From Chitinophagaceae bacterium (GTDB lineage Bacteria > Bacteroidota > Bacteroidia > Chitinophagales > Chitinophagaceae), in contig JACVCQ010000005.1 in the NCBI GenBank assembly GCA_016741945.1, forward strand, positions 1 through 21,297: a stretch of 21,297 nt of DNA, read 5' to 3'. The position numbers and the translations under genes are program-made. This document shows positions 7,186 to 15,345 of this stretch, one piece after another; position 1 is the first letter of the stretch, and each line of letters begins with the position of its first letter. Below the pieces are notes generated by a model. It worked only from the letters and a program-made list of their open reading frames with translations, did no database searches and was not told where the DNA came from.

Positions 7186-7236
7186 CATAAAATAAATACA
7201 GCCATACCTCGGAAGTATGGCTGTATTTATTTTATG
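7186..7236. terminator. 22-bp perfect hairpin, likely bidirectional terminator
   Basis: The arms 7186-7207 and 7215-7236 are perfect reverse complements around a 7-nt loop (CTCGGAA). The base of the stem is A/T-rich on both sides, so either strand makes a GC-richer apex followed by a U-rich arm. It lies 79 nt past the Pr6Pr stop and 56 nt past the adaptor stop, between convergent transcripts. Confidence 0.75.
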
Positions 7237-7270
7237 TAGATTTTACTACTTCTTTTTATAACCTAAAAGA

Positions 7271-7289
7271 AGGCTATTCTGTGTAGCCT
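7271..7289 (-). terminator. intrinsic terminator after the efflux adaptor gene
   Basis: On the minus strand AGGCTA and TAGCCT form a 6-bp stem with a 7-nt loop, followed by TTCTTTTAG. It begins 3 nt after the adaptor stop codon and would end the metal-efflux transcript, with the larger hairpin at 7186-7236 as a second stop. Confidence 0.6.
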
Positions 7290-7292
7290 CTA

Positions 7293-8432
7293 TTAATCGT
7301 CTTCCATTTTATTTTTTAACTTTCCTAATAAACTATAGGCATTTTTGAGTACGACTTTTTGTTGTTTCCAATCGATATTTTCTTTGCCCTTTAACTCAAT
7401 CATTTCTTGATTTGAAATACCAATCTCTACTTCTATCATTTCAAATCGGCTAGAATCTTTTGCAATAAAAATATACGGCTTACTTTGATAACGAACGATT
7501 GCTGATGCTGGAACAGCGACGGTTTTCTGATAATCCAATTCAAAGTTTCCATTCAAGAACATTCCAGGCAATAATTCATGATTGGCATTTTCAAAATGAC
7601 AATGCACCAATCCACCTCTATTCTCATCTACATTTCTGGTTACCAGAATAACATCTACTTCATATTTTTTTTCAGGTTTATCGGCAAGCGTAACACTAGC
7701 ACGCATTCCTTTTTTTATCTGCATGATATCTTTCTCAAAAACAGTAAGCGCTGCATGAATATCATCCGGATCTACTAGCTCAAATAATACATCAGCTGGA
7801 TTCACATACTTACCTATGTTGACATTCACTTTGGTAACATATCCATTGATGGGAGATCGCAAACTAATGGTACGTGAAATGGTATTAACCGATAATTTCT
7901 CCGGATCTATACCTACAATCCTTAACTTCTCTTCTAAAGATCGGATCAATACCTGCTGTGTTTTAAATTCAGCCGATGCGTGTTGATAGGTTTTTTTACT
8001 GGCTGCATCCTGTTCACTTAGTTCTTTTTGACGAACGAGATCTGTACTCAGAAACTCCATTTTGGCTTTAGCCATTAGGTAGTCCTGTTGCAACTGTACG
8101 TAGCTCTGATCTTCCAATATAGCTATGATTTCACCTTTTTTTACCCCTATACCTGGAAGCAAGTGAGAACTTTTCAGATAGCCTCCTAAAGGAAAACTTA
8201 CCGATACCATACCCTGTGGTGGCACATCTACAACGCCATTCACTTTGATAGTTCTATGCATATTAATTTCAACAGGAAAGCCAATAGTAATACCCGCATT
8301 TTTAAATTGCGCAGCGTTGAGTTCAACAACTGTCTGTTGCCCCTCTTCTTTTATAATCTCTGTTGCAGTTTCTTCTTTTGTTCCGCATGATAATAATACC
8401 ATCACTGCGATACTTAACATATATTTTTTCAT
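7293..8432 (-). CDS. RND efflux periplasmic adaptor (CzcB/HlyD-like lipoprotein)
   Basis: A 379-residue adaptor joining the inner-membrane RND pump to the outer-membrane channel. A lipoprotein signal ends in VLLSC with lipidated Cys16, so it is membrane-anchored. Lipoyl halves are visible around GIGVKKGEIIAILED and SPINGYVTKVNVNIGKYV. They flank an alpha-helical hairpin (about 115-180), and a beta-barrel and membrane-proximal domain follow (PGMFLNGNFEL, VPASAIVRYQSKPYIFI). It starts 11 nt behind the pump-channel fusion, the normal partner. No His-rich or Met-rich metal-binding tail is seen, so the substrate is not revealed here. The C-terminus is acidic (MEDD). Confidence 0.92.
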   Translation of the reverse strand: MKKYMLSIAVMVLLSCGTKEETATEIIKEEGQQTVVELNAAQFKNAGITIGFPVEINMHRTIKVNGVVDVPPQGMVSVSFPLGGYLKSSHLLPGIGVKKGEIIAILEDQSYVQLQQDYLMAKAKMEFLSTDLVRQKELSEQDAASKKTYQHASAEFKTQQVLIRSLEEKLRIVGIDPEKLSVNTISRTISLRSPINGYVTKVNVNIGKYVNPADVLFELVDPDDIHAALTVFEKDIMQIKKGMRASVTLADKPEKKYEVDVILVTRNVDENRGGLVHCHFENANHELLPGMFLNGNFELDYQKTVAVPASAIVRYQSKPYIFIAKDSSRFEMIEVEIGISNQEMIELKGKENIDWKQQKVVLKNAYSLLGKLKNKMEDD

Positions 8433-8443
8433 AGAATAGCTTG

Positions 8444-11400
8444 TCAGTTCTTTTGTAATAAATAATCCAGCTGAATTTCATTCAACTGATGATCTCTTTG
8501 TATATCGGCATACTGCATTTGAATACCCAAAGCCTGATTCACCAATGTGGCCCATTCAATATAACTGATTTGTCCATTTGTATAGTTCAGATTAGCAGTT
8601 TGTATAATGATATTAGACTGTGGTAAAGCGCTATTTTTAAAATAAGTCAAAGATGAATTAAACTTATCTCTATGCTGCAATGCTTGCTGCAATTGTGTCT
8701 TCAAACGTAATACAGCAATATCAGTATTTACCCGATTTACCTGTTCCTGAACATTTGCTGCTTCTACCTTTGCTTTTTGAGCTTTATTGAAAAATGGAAT
8801 CGACATCCCCAAAGTCACAGAAGAAAAACGATCTCCAGCGGTAAAGAAACGTTCTGATCGGTTTTTATACTGCATCCATCCCATCAATGACTGATTATTA
8901 TACCCTATCAACCATTCGGGTTTCAATTTTGCTTTAGCTAGTTGGCTTTCAGCCTCCGCTTGTTGCTCCTGAGCTTTATAATATTGAAGCTCTGGATGTT
9001 GTTGCAATAAAGCGGTATCGTATAACTGTTGAGAAGTTACTAGTTCATCAGCGGGAATAATAGAAATAGAATCTTGTAATAAGAGGGTTATTTCCAGTTG
9101 AATGGCTTTAGTATCCGATAGGTTCATCAACAATATTTGTCGATTTTGCATCACTTGATTATCTAATGTAGTTTTTTCCAACAAATTAGATTCACCCTTT
9201 TCAAAACGAAGCTGGGCTACTTTTTGAAAATTCGCATACACACTATCGGCACGTTCTAGTATTTTTTTTCGTGCTATTAGGTATTGTAATTCTAGGTATA
9301 ATTGACGAATCATCTTTTCCAATACTTGTTGTTGTATGATTGTATTTACTTCTGAAGTATTCAAGTAACTATTCAATACCAACTCTTGCTTTCGATATAT
9401 TATACCTGCCGAAAAAGGCTGTAAAATTGATACCCGTGAGTCAAAATTAAAGCTGTTATAATTACCCAATTCTGTGATCAACTGTGTTTTGGGAATATCC
9501 CTAGCTGTTCCTTTGAGCGCTGTATAGTATTTTTCCTGAAGTTGGCCTACTTTCAATATGGGTGACTTTTCTTTTACCAATGCCAACAGTTTTTCCAATT
9601 TCATTGTTTGAGCCTGTTGTGCCTGTAAAGACCAGCTTGACAACATGATTACAATAACAAGTAGTGGTTTCATGGGTATTTGAATCTTTTTCTTTTCAAA
9701 TAAAAGATACAAGGAAGGCAATACAAAGAGAGTGAGTAGTGTGGCCGATAGTAAACCTCCAATTACAACTGTAGCTAATGGTCTTTGAACTTCTGCCCCT
9801 GCACCGTTACTCAATGCCATTGGTAAAAATCCAAGTGAAGCAACAGCTGCTGTCATAAGAACAGGTCTTAATCGTGTTTCTGTTGCTAGAAAGATCACTT
9901 CCGGTATAGATGAAGAATTATTTTCTGCTTTTAACCGATTCATTTCTGCGATCAATACAATTCCATTCAATACGGCTACTCCAAATAATGCGATGAAACC
10001 TATTCCTGCAGAAATACTAAAAGGCATATCACGAAACCATAATGCAAATACACCTCCAATTGCCGATAATGGTATGGCTGAAAAAATCAACATGCAATAT
10101 TTAAATTTTCTGAATGCAAAAAACAACATCACAAAAATGAGTAATAAAGCAGCCGGAACTGCGATAGCCAGGCGTTTAGTAGCTTGTCGCAAATTTTCAA
10201 ACTGTCCTCCATAAGTAACATAATAGCCTGCAGGTAATTGAACTTGCTTATTCACCTTTGTCTGAAGCTCCTCAACAATCGACTGTACATCTCTACCCCG
10301 AACATTAAAACCAATAGTGATTCGTCTTTGTGCATCTTCACGTTGTATCTGATAAGGACCTTCTTCAATAGCAACATAAGCTAACATATTAAGTGGCACT
10401 TGCTGTCCGGTGGATAATTCTACTAACAGATCACCTATTGCATCAACATTGTTACGCTGCGATTCATGTAAACGAATCACTAAATCAAATCGTCTATCAT
10501 TTTCAAAAACTTGTCCGGCAACACTCCCCGCATAAGCTGCCTGTACAGATCGATTCACATCTGCAATTGTAGTGCCATATCGGGCAATAGCTTCTCTGTT
10601 ATATGATATCACGAGTTGTGGAATACCGGTTACTGTTTCAACAAAAAGATCTTTCGCTCCTTCCACTGTTCCAATCACTTCTCCTACCGCTGCTGCATAT
10701 CTGGCCAAGCTATCCAGATCATCCCCAAAAATTTTACAAACTACATCCTGTCTTGCCCCGGTCATTAACTCATTGAAACGCATTTGCACTGGATACTGAA
10801 ATCCGGTAGTTACACCTGGAACCAACGCTACGCTTTCTCCCATTTTCTCCGCCAATTCTTCAAAAGTACTAGCACTTTTCCATCCTTTTTTATCTTTTAA
10901 TACAATGATCATATCGGCAGATTCAATGGGCATAGGATCTGATGGAATTTCTCCAGTTCCGACTTTGGTCACGATCTTTTCTACTTCAGGAAATTCTTTT
11001 AATAAAATTTTCACCGCTTTCTGACTCTCTTGTAAGGTAGTGGTCAATGAAGAGCCTGTTAGCACCCTTGTTTCTACGGCAAAATCACCCTCTTCTAACT
11101 TAGGTATAAATTCTCCTCCTAATGAAGATAGTACTATGATAGCTGCAGCAAATAATACCAGAGCTGAACCAATAATAATAGCTGGTGCTTTCATAGATCG
11201 ATGCAATAACGGTTTATACCATTGCTGAAGTTTTTGCATCATTCTATCAGAAATGTTTTCTCTATGTCCTTGCTTTCTACTTAAAAAGAAAGCACTCATC
11301 ATAGGAACATAAGTAAGCGATAAAATGAATGCCCCCAATATGGCAAATGAAACTGTTTGCGCCATTGGTTTGAACATCTTCCCTTCAATTCCTTGTAGTG

Positions 11401-12799
11401 AAAGAATGGGTAGATAAACAATCAAAATAATAATTTGTCCGAATACAGCTGCATTCATCATTTTACCGCTAGACTCTTCAACATTTCTATCCATCTCCTC
11501 CCTACTCAACTTAGTCCCCATCTTCACTCCATTTAACTTCGACATTTTATGCATGACGGCTTCTACAATAATAACAGCACCATCTACGAGGAGCCCAAAA
11601 TCAAGTGCTCCCAAACTCATTAAGTTACCACTAACCCCAAATGCATTCATCATGATGATTGCAAACAACATTGACAGAGGAATAACTGTTGCTACAATAA
11701 ACCCTGCCCTAAAATTCCCCAAAAACAATACCAACACAAATACGACAATCAACGCACCTTCTAGTAAATTCTTCTCCACGGTTCCAATGGCATTATTGAC
11801 CATTTTAGTTCGATCAAGAAAAGGATCAATCATAACACCCTCAGGGAGTGATGTCTCTATTTGCTTGATCTTTTCTTTAATATTTCTAATGACCTTATTA
11901 CTATTTTCACCTTTCAGCATCATCACTACTGCACCGGCCACTTCCCCATCATTATTGTAAGCCAATGCCCCATAACGAGTTGCTGCTCCATATTTTACCT
12001 CGGCTACATCTCTAATCAATACCGGAATACCATTGCTTCGTTTAACAACAATTTGTTGAATATCTTCTATTGTTTTAGCTAGTCCTTCCGTACGAATAAA
12101 CAAAACAGTTGGCCCTTTTTCAATATAAGCACCACCGGTATTTTGATTGTTATTTTGCAATGCATTATACACATCACTAATAGACACACTTAAACTTCTT
12201 AGCTTATCTGTTCGAACTGATACTTCATATTGTTTTAATTGCCCGCCAAAACTGCTCACATCAGCAATACCTTCTGTTGCTAATAATTGTTTTCGGATGA
12301 TCCAGTCCTGAATCGTTCTTAACTCTGTTTGAGAGAATTTTTGTTCATAACCTTTTTTAGGTCTAACTACATATTGAAATATTTCTCCCAATCCTGTACT
12401 AACGGGACCCAGTTCAGGCACTCCCATCCCTTCAGGAATTTGTTGACGCACTTGAGCTAATCGTTCACTAATTTGGGTTCTTGCCCAATACACATCTGTT
12501 TGTTCATTGAATACGATGGTTACCAAGCTCAACCCAAATCTTGAAAAACTTCTTTGTTCTACAATACCCGGTACATTACGCGTGGCTTGCTCGATGGGCA
12601 CCGTAATAAATCGCTCTACATCCGGTGCCCCTAAACTGGGAGCGGTAGTAATAACCAATACCTGATTATTAGTAATATCAGGAACAGCATCAATAGGCAG
12701 TTTGGTAGTTTCAATAACACCCACAATAATGAGTGCAACAACCATCAAACCTACTATCAGTTTATTCCTGATGGAGAAATGAATAATGGCATTTAACAT
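8444..12799 (-). CDS. CzcA-type heavy-metal RND pump fused to TolC-like outer-membrane factor
   Basis: One uninterrupted 1451-residue frame. Residues 1 to about 1040 are a complete heavy-metal RND transporter (proton-driven metal export). TM4 carries the CzcA-type acids Asp400, Asp406 and Glu413 in LDFGLLVDGAVIIVE, and the conserved YYVTYGGQFENLRQA segment is present. Residues 1043-1451 are an outer-membrane efflux protein with two long coiled-coil repeats (the GESNLLEKTTLDNQ and NGQISYIEWATLVNQ regions), the CzcC/TolC component. At the junction Met1043 begins a good signal peptide (MKPLLVIVIMLSSWSLQAQ), just after the last pump helix and KKKIQIP, so SPase I could separate the two proteins. 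Such fusions occur in Bacteroidota. CzcA-like acids suggest Zn/Co/Cd rather than Cu/Ag; this is inference. Confidence 0.93.
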   Translation of the reverse strand: MLNAIIHFSIRNKLIVGLMVVALIIVGVIETTKLPIDAVPDITNNQVLVITTAPSLGAPDVERFITVPIEQATRNVPGIVEQRSFSRFGLSLVTIVFNEQTDVYWARTQISERLAQVRQQIPEGMGVPELGPVSTGLGEIFQYVVRPKKGYEQKFSQTELRTIQDWIIRKQLLATEGIADVSSFGGQLKQYEVSVRTDKLRSLSVSISDVYNALQNNNQNTGGAYIEKGPTVLFIRTEGLAKTIEDIQQIVVKRSNGIPVLIRDVAEVKYGAATRYGALAYNNDGEVAGAVVMMLKGENSNKVIRNIKEKIKQIETSLPEGVMIDPFLDRTKMVNNAIGTVEKNLLEGALIVVFVLVLFLGNFRAGFIVATVIPLSMLFAIIMMNAFGVSGNLMSLGALDFGLLVDGAVIIVEAVMHKMSKLNGVKMGTKLSREEMDRNVEESSGKMMNAAVFGQIIILIVYLPILSLQGIEGKMFKPMAQTVSFAILGAFILSLTYVPMMSAFFLSRKQGHRENISDRMMQKLQQWYKPLLHRSMKAPAIIIGSALVLFAAAIIVLSSLGGEFIPKLEEGDFAVETRVLTGSSLTTTLQESQKAVKILLKEFPEVEKIVTKVGTGEIPSDPMPIESADMIIVLKDKKGWKSASTFEELAEKMGESVALVPGVTTGFQYPVQMRFNELMTGARQDVVCKIFGDDLDSLARYAAAVGEVIGTVEGAKDLFVETVTGIPQLVISYNREAIARYGTTIADVNRSVQAAYAGSVAGQVFENDRRFDLVIRLHESQRNNVDAIGDLLVELSTGQQVPLNMLAYVAIEEGPYQIQREDAQRRITIGFNVRGRDVQSIVEELQTKVNKQVQLPAGYYVTYGGQFENLRQATKRLAIAVPAALLLIFVMLFFAFRKFKYCMLIFSAIPLSAIGGVFALWFRDMPFSISAGIGFIALFGVAVLNGIVLIAEMNRLKAENNSSSIPEVIFLATETRLRPVLMTAAVASLGFLPMALSNGAGAEVQRPLATVVIGGLLSATLLTLFVLPSLYLLFEKKKIQIPMKPLLVIVIMLSSWSLQAQQAQTMKLEKLLALVKEKSPILKVGQLQEKYYTALKGTARDIPKTQLITELGNYNSFNFDSRVSILQPFSAGIIYRKQELVLNSYLNTSEVNTIIQQQVLEKMIRQLYLELQYLIARKKILERADSVYANFQKVAQLRFEKGESNLLEKTTLDNQVMQNRQILLMNLSDTKAIQLEITLLLQDSISIIPADELVTSQQLYDTALLQQHPELQYYKAQEQQAEAESQLAKAKLKPEWLIGYNNQSLMGWMQYKNRSERFFTAGDRFSSVTLGMSIPFFNKAQKAKVEAANVQEQVNRVNTDIAVLRLKTQLQQALQHRDKFNSSLTYFKNSALPQSNIIIQTANLNYTNGQISYIEWATLVNQALGIQMQYADIQRDHQLNEIQLDYLLQKN

Positions 12800-12914
12800 G
12801 CGCTTAATTTTAACTTCTGATCAATTAAGATACACTTATCTCCATGAGATCTATTTTGCTATCGGTAAATGGCAAATGGTATCTTCTGTTCTGCAAATAC
12901 TATGTATTCTAATT
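12800..12914 (-). other. intergenic gap before the pump gene
   Basis: 115 nt between the small exported unknown and the pump. On the minus strand TAGTATTTG and TACCATTTG resemble the -7 box but have three rather than two bases between TA and TTTG. There is no convincing terminator. The gap may hold an internal promoter, but I cannot support one firmly. Confidence 0.3.
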
Positions 12915-13328
12915 CTAGCAGATTCGTGGAGGTTGAAAAATATCTTCAGGAGAAATAAAGAATCGAGATGGATCATTCAATAAAGTAAACTCTTGTTGCA
13001 CTTCATTAAAATCGATATGAATAATTTGTAATTTCTGAGGAGGTAAACTATTGAAAGCGATTACACAACAATCATCCATCGTCTTAAATGGTAAGGCCTG
13101 ATCTCTGAGGTTATCGGTATCATCATTATCATTACCTAGATAATGCATTTGTAGAAAAGCAAAAAGCGTTACAGATGCATTACCCGCTTTATGTTCATAG
13201 TAATGCTGTACCAGAACAGGCAATTTTAAGAGTTGACTGGCCTCGGTTGCCCCGAATAAATAAATGGCAGTAAATAATATGGCTACCGTTTTACGCACTG
13301 AATAAAGGTACATAAATCCGATAGCCAT
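12915..13328 (-). CDS. conserved small exported protein of metal-efflux loci, unknown function
   Basis: 137 residues; no function is recognised. The N-terminus is a signal peptide or single anchor (SVRKTVAILFTAIYLFGATEA) that may start at Met1 or Met6 (ATG at 13313). The mature part begins SQLLKLPVLVQHYYEHK, has an acidic stretch (NDNDDTDNLRD), then LPFKTMDDCC with a vicinal cysteine pair, and ends with EDIFQPPRIC. I recall similar small proteins with a QLLKLP..V.H start beside heavy-metal RND operons in Bacteroidota, but cannot name a family. It lies 17 nt behind the barrel gene and before the pump, so it is probably part of the operon. The CC pair and terminal Cys could bind metal; that is speculation. 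Confidence 0.7.
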   Translation of the reverse strand: MAIGFMYLYSVRKTVAILFTAIYLFGATEASQLLKLPVLVQHYYEHKAGNASVTLFAFLQMHYLGNDNDDTDNLRDQALPFKTMDDCCVIAFNSLPPQKLQIIHIDFNEVQQEFTLLNDPSRFFISPEDIFQPPRIC

Positions 13329-13345
13329 TGTATCGATTTTTCAGA

Positions 13346-14158
13346 CTATTTAAATGCATTGAGGAAAAGCCACTCAAAACTAAGCATCCAACTTTTATCA
13401 GCCATACGCATCATATCACTTCCTAATTGAAAACGATAACCCAGGTTCAATTTAGCCTGACTGTTAAAGATCAATTGTGCTGCCGGTGCTAGATCTATAA
13501 AATAACGTTTCTTATCATAGGTACGCTGACCCAATAATTCTATATACAAGTTAAGATTAGTTTGTTCATAACTAGTATATTTCTTAGGAAACAATAAATA
13601 TCCTGCTGATAAAGAATAATTAAAGGCACGATAAGGAACCAGTTTAGGCCCTGGCGCATTTCTACCTTCCTGTAGGGATTCTGTCATACTTAAGGTTGTT
13701 GAGATGGCCAATTTATGGAGTAATTGTGTGGCAATGATACCCGCCTGAACGCCACTTTGATCACCTTCCAAACTTAATTCATCATAAGGTGAACGATTGC
13801 GACTTTTGGATGCTTCACCAAAAGCTGCCAATCTGAAATGACTGTACATACCATCAATCGTTAAAAAACGATATTTGGCATAGGTTCGATAGCTTTCTAC
13901 TCTCACATTCTTACTATACATGTCAGATACAGTAACAGCACCATGAATCATCAAATTTTTATTAACCCCAAACATAATTTCTGAACTATGTCTGCTTTCA
14001 GTTCTACCAGACATAGCATTATTCAACCATTTACCTGATTGCTTAACCCCGATTGATTTTGCCGGCATATTACTAGCAGGCTCTGTAAATACATACAACT
14101 CCTGGGCTGGCAAATAAATAAACGCGAACAGACCCGATATAAAAAATATATGCTTCAT
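13346..14158 (-). CDS. outer-membrane beta-barrel protein of the metal cluster, unknown function
   Basis: 270 residues from the ATG at 14158, chosen because MKHIFFISGLFAFIYLPAQ is a clean signal peptide. An upstream ATG at 14185 would add nine residues and leave no gap to the preceding gene. The mature protein is made of alternating beta-strands with aromatic girdles (YAKYRFLTIDGMYSHFRLAAFGEAS, NLNLYIELLGQRTYDKKRYFIDLAPAAQLIF) and ends with a strand (WMLSFEWLFLNAFK), so it is probably an outer-membrane barrel of about 12 strands. It lies 27 nt behind the HMA gene and 17 nt ahead of the next gene. Position suggests a role in metal passage or sensing at the outer membrane; no substrate can be read. 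Confidence 0.7.
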   Translation of the reverse strand: MKHIFFISGLFAFIYLPAQELYVFTEPASNMPAKSIGVKQSGKWLNNAMSGRTESRHSSEIMFGVNKNLMIHGAVTVSDMYSKNVRVESYRTYAKYRFLTIDGMYSHFRLAAFGEASKSRNRSPYDELSLEGDQSGVQAGIIATQLLHKLAISTTLSMTESLQEGRNAPGPKLVPYRAFNYSLSAGYLLFPKKYTSYEQTNLNLYIELLGQRTYDKKRYFIDLAPAAQLIFNSQAKLNLGYRFQLGSDMMRMADKSWMLSFEWLFLNAFK

Positions 14159-14185
14159 AAAAGAATTTAAAAATGAGAAAAACAA

Positions 14186-14695
14186 TTACAGAATAGCATG
14201 ATACACACGCTTACCATCTGCAAAGCCAGACTCATAGGTTTTACCAGCTGATGCACTGTATTTTTTAAATTCTTTAGCCGAAACAAAATTCTTATCAACA
14301 ATATTGAAAGTCTTTTCACCATTTAATAACTGATCATTTCCATTGATGAATTGAATCATCTTACCATCTACTTCAACCTGGGATCCTTTTTTGGCCTTTA
14401 TCCCATTAAATACCGATGTGACTTGTAATTGAGCAACAGAAAATCCGGCATCCACTACTGCGCGACTCAATGCATCAAAATCAACACCCATACCTGTTTT
14501 AAAAACAATCTCGTAAGTTGATTTTTGGATGTCGACATTGATTTTTTCTACAAAAGCAATAGAGGACAGAGACTTATATACTGCTTTAGAGCACATGGCA
14601 CAAGTAAGTCCACTCGCACGCAGATTTGCTTTTTTGAATTGGGCATTCGCAAGCAATCCAAAAGATATAAATATTAAGAATAAAATCTTTTTCAT
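14186..14695 (-). CDS. exported heavy-metal-associated (HMA) domain protein
   Basis: 169 residues from ATG 14695, giving the signal peptide MKKILFLIFISFGLLANA. The upstream ATG at 14719 adds eight residues that weaken the signal. An HMA fold follows, with metal site GLTCAMCSKAVYKSL (Cys32, Cys35), the beta-alpha-beta pattern (VEKINVDIQKSTYEIVFK) and a second helix at DALSRAVVDAGFSV. A C-terminal region of about 80 residues has no recognised domain. HMA CxxC sites usually bind Cu(I), less often Zn or Cd. A periplasmic HMA protein could hand metal to the pump or act as a buffer. It lies between the Cys-rich HMA protein and the barrel in one strand-uniform cluster. Confidence 0.85.
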   Translation of the reverse strand: MKKILFLIFISFGLLANAQFKKANLRASGLTCAMCSKAVYKSLSSIAFVEKINVDIQKSTYEIVFKTGMGVDFDALSRAVVDAGFSVAQLQVTSVFNGIKAKKGSQVEVDGKMIQFINGNDQLLNGEKTFNIVDKNFVSAKEFKKYSASAGKTYESGFADGKRVYHAIL

Positions 14696-14719
14696 ATAAA
14701 AATAGATTAATGGTAGCAA

Positions 14720-14752
14720 GGATATGCCACTACTTTAAGTAATGACATATCC
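14720..14752 (-). promoter_or_regulatory. 33-nt hairpin in the gap between the two HMA genes
   Basis: GGATATG at 14720-14726 pairs with CATATCC at 14746-14752, and pairing continues inward to TACTTTAAGTA. The only two mismatches are C/A on the plus strand, which become G-U pairs in minus-strand RNA, so the transcript of this operon folds completely (about 14 bp with a tight loop). It is followed in the transcript by TTGCTACC rather than a U-run, so it is more likely an RNA stability or processing element, or an operator, than a terminator. Confidence 0.5.
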
Positions 14753-14779
14753 GCTCATGATAAAAATGATGTATTTGGC

Positions 14780-15247
14780 TTATTTGGTTTTAGCGCAACA
14801 ATCTTTGCTGTCTTTTGCGCATTTGTCGGTGCAACATTCTTTACCTGACTTGCATTCTTTATCACTGAAACAAGCTTTGTCGTGCTTTACTGTTTCTGTA
14901 TTGCTTTTACGCTCATATTTACAGCACTCATGAAGGTTATTATACGCATCATTATTAGCAGTCAAATCCTTAGTATCATAACCGGCAGCAGCTATCTTCT
15001 CCTGAATTTTTGCATTCGAGGTTTTTGCAGCAGCATACTTTACTTTAAGGATTTTGGTGTCTTCATTCCAGAGCGCAAAAGTGGCACCACCTGATTTAGC
15101 TGCTTTTTCAATGGTAGACTTACACATACCACAGTTACCCCAAACTTTGATCTCTTCTGATTTTACAGCCGGAGATTTGGTCTGTGCAATAGCAAAAACT
15201 GAAATGAAAGAAAATAGTATGCTTAAAAAAATAGATTGTGTTTTCAT
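14780..15247 (-). CDS. exported HMA-like protein with cysteine-rich C-terminal tail
   Basis: 155 residues from ATG 15247 (signal peptide MKTQSIFLSILFSFISVFAIA); the upstream ATG at 15286 gives an unlikely start. The metal site is GNCGMCKSTIEKAAKSGG (Cys39, Cys42), then ATFALWNEDTKILKVKY and a helix ending in AAAGYDTKDL, an HMA-like fold. The last 50 residues carry nine cysteines (108, 109, 126, 132, 138, 139, 143, 150, 151) among many lysines and acids, starting with HECCKYE. The tail is metallothionein-like in composition. Placement in a metal-efflux cluster supports periplasmic metal binding; the identity of the metal and any disulphide state are unknown. It is 98 nt behind the HYC_CC_PP gene with no obvious -7 box between. 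Confidence 0.82.
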   Translation of the reverse strand: MKTQSIFLSILFSFISVFAIAQTKSPAVKSEEIKVWGNCGMCKSTIEKAAKSGGATFALWNEDTKILKVKYAAAKTSNAKIQEKIAAAGYDTKDLTANNDAYNNLHECCKYERKSNTETVKHDKACFSDKECKSGKECCTDKCAKDSKDCCAKTK

Positions 15248-15345
15248 AACAATAAAATTTAAATGATTTGAATCTGAAATAATCAATAAATAAAAAGAAT
15301 ATACCAGTCACTGACTAGCATAAAAGTCCATTACTGGAAATGGTA
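15248..15345 (-). other. intergenic gap with an 11-nt palindrome
   Basis: 98 nt between two genes of the metal cluster. It contains the palindrome AGTCACTGACT at 15306-15316 and a weak stem (CCATT/AATGG) followed on the minus strand by ACTTTTATG, which could be a leaky terminator. No TAnnTTTG box is seen. Confidence 0.3.

Noticed and set aside
9660..9675. Pump-channel fusion as a sequencing error joining two genes
   Set aside because: The frame is continuous with no frameshift needed, and fused CzcA-OMF proteins of about this length are known in Bacteroidota; an error would have to remove a stop codon at exactly the right place.
11553..11960. 135-codon plus-strand frame inside the RND pump
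   Set aside because: Antisense to a fully conserved transporter domain, low-complexity Thr/Ile/Asn composition typical of a shadow frame, no start signals.
12786..12983. 65-codon plus-strand frame over the pump start
   Set aside because: Overlaps the start of the pump, the gap and the end of the 137-aa gene on the other strand; no family resemblance.
15054..15266. Plus-strand small frames across the Cys-rich HMA gene
   Set aside because: Antisense shadows of a gene with a clear signal peptide and CxxC motif.
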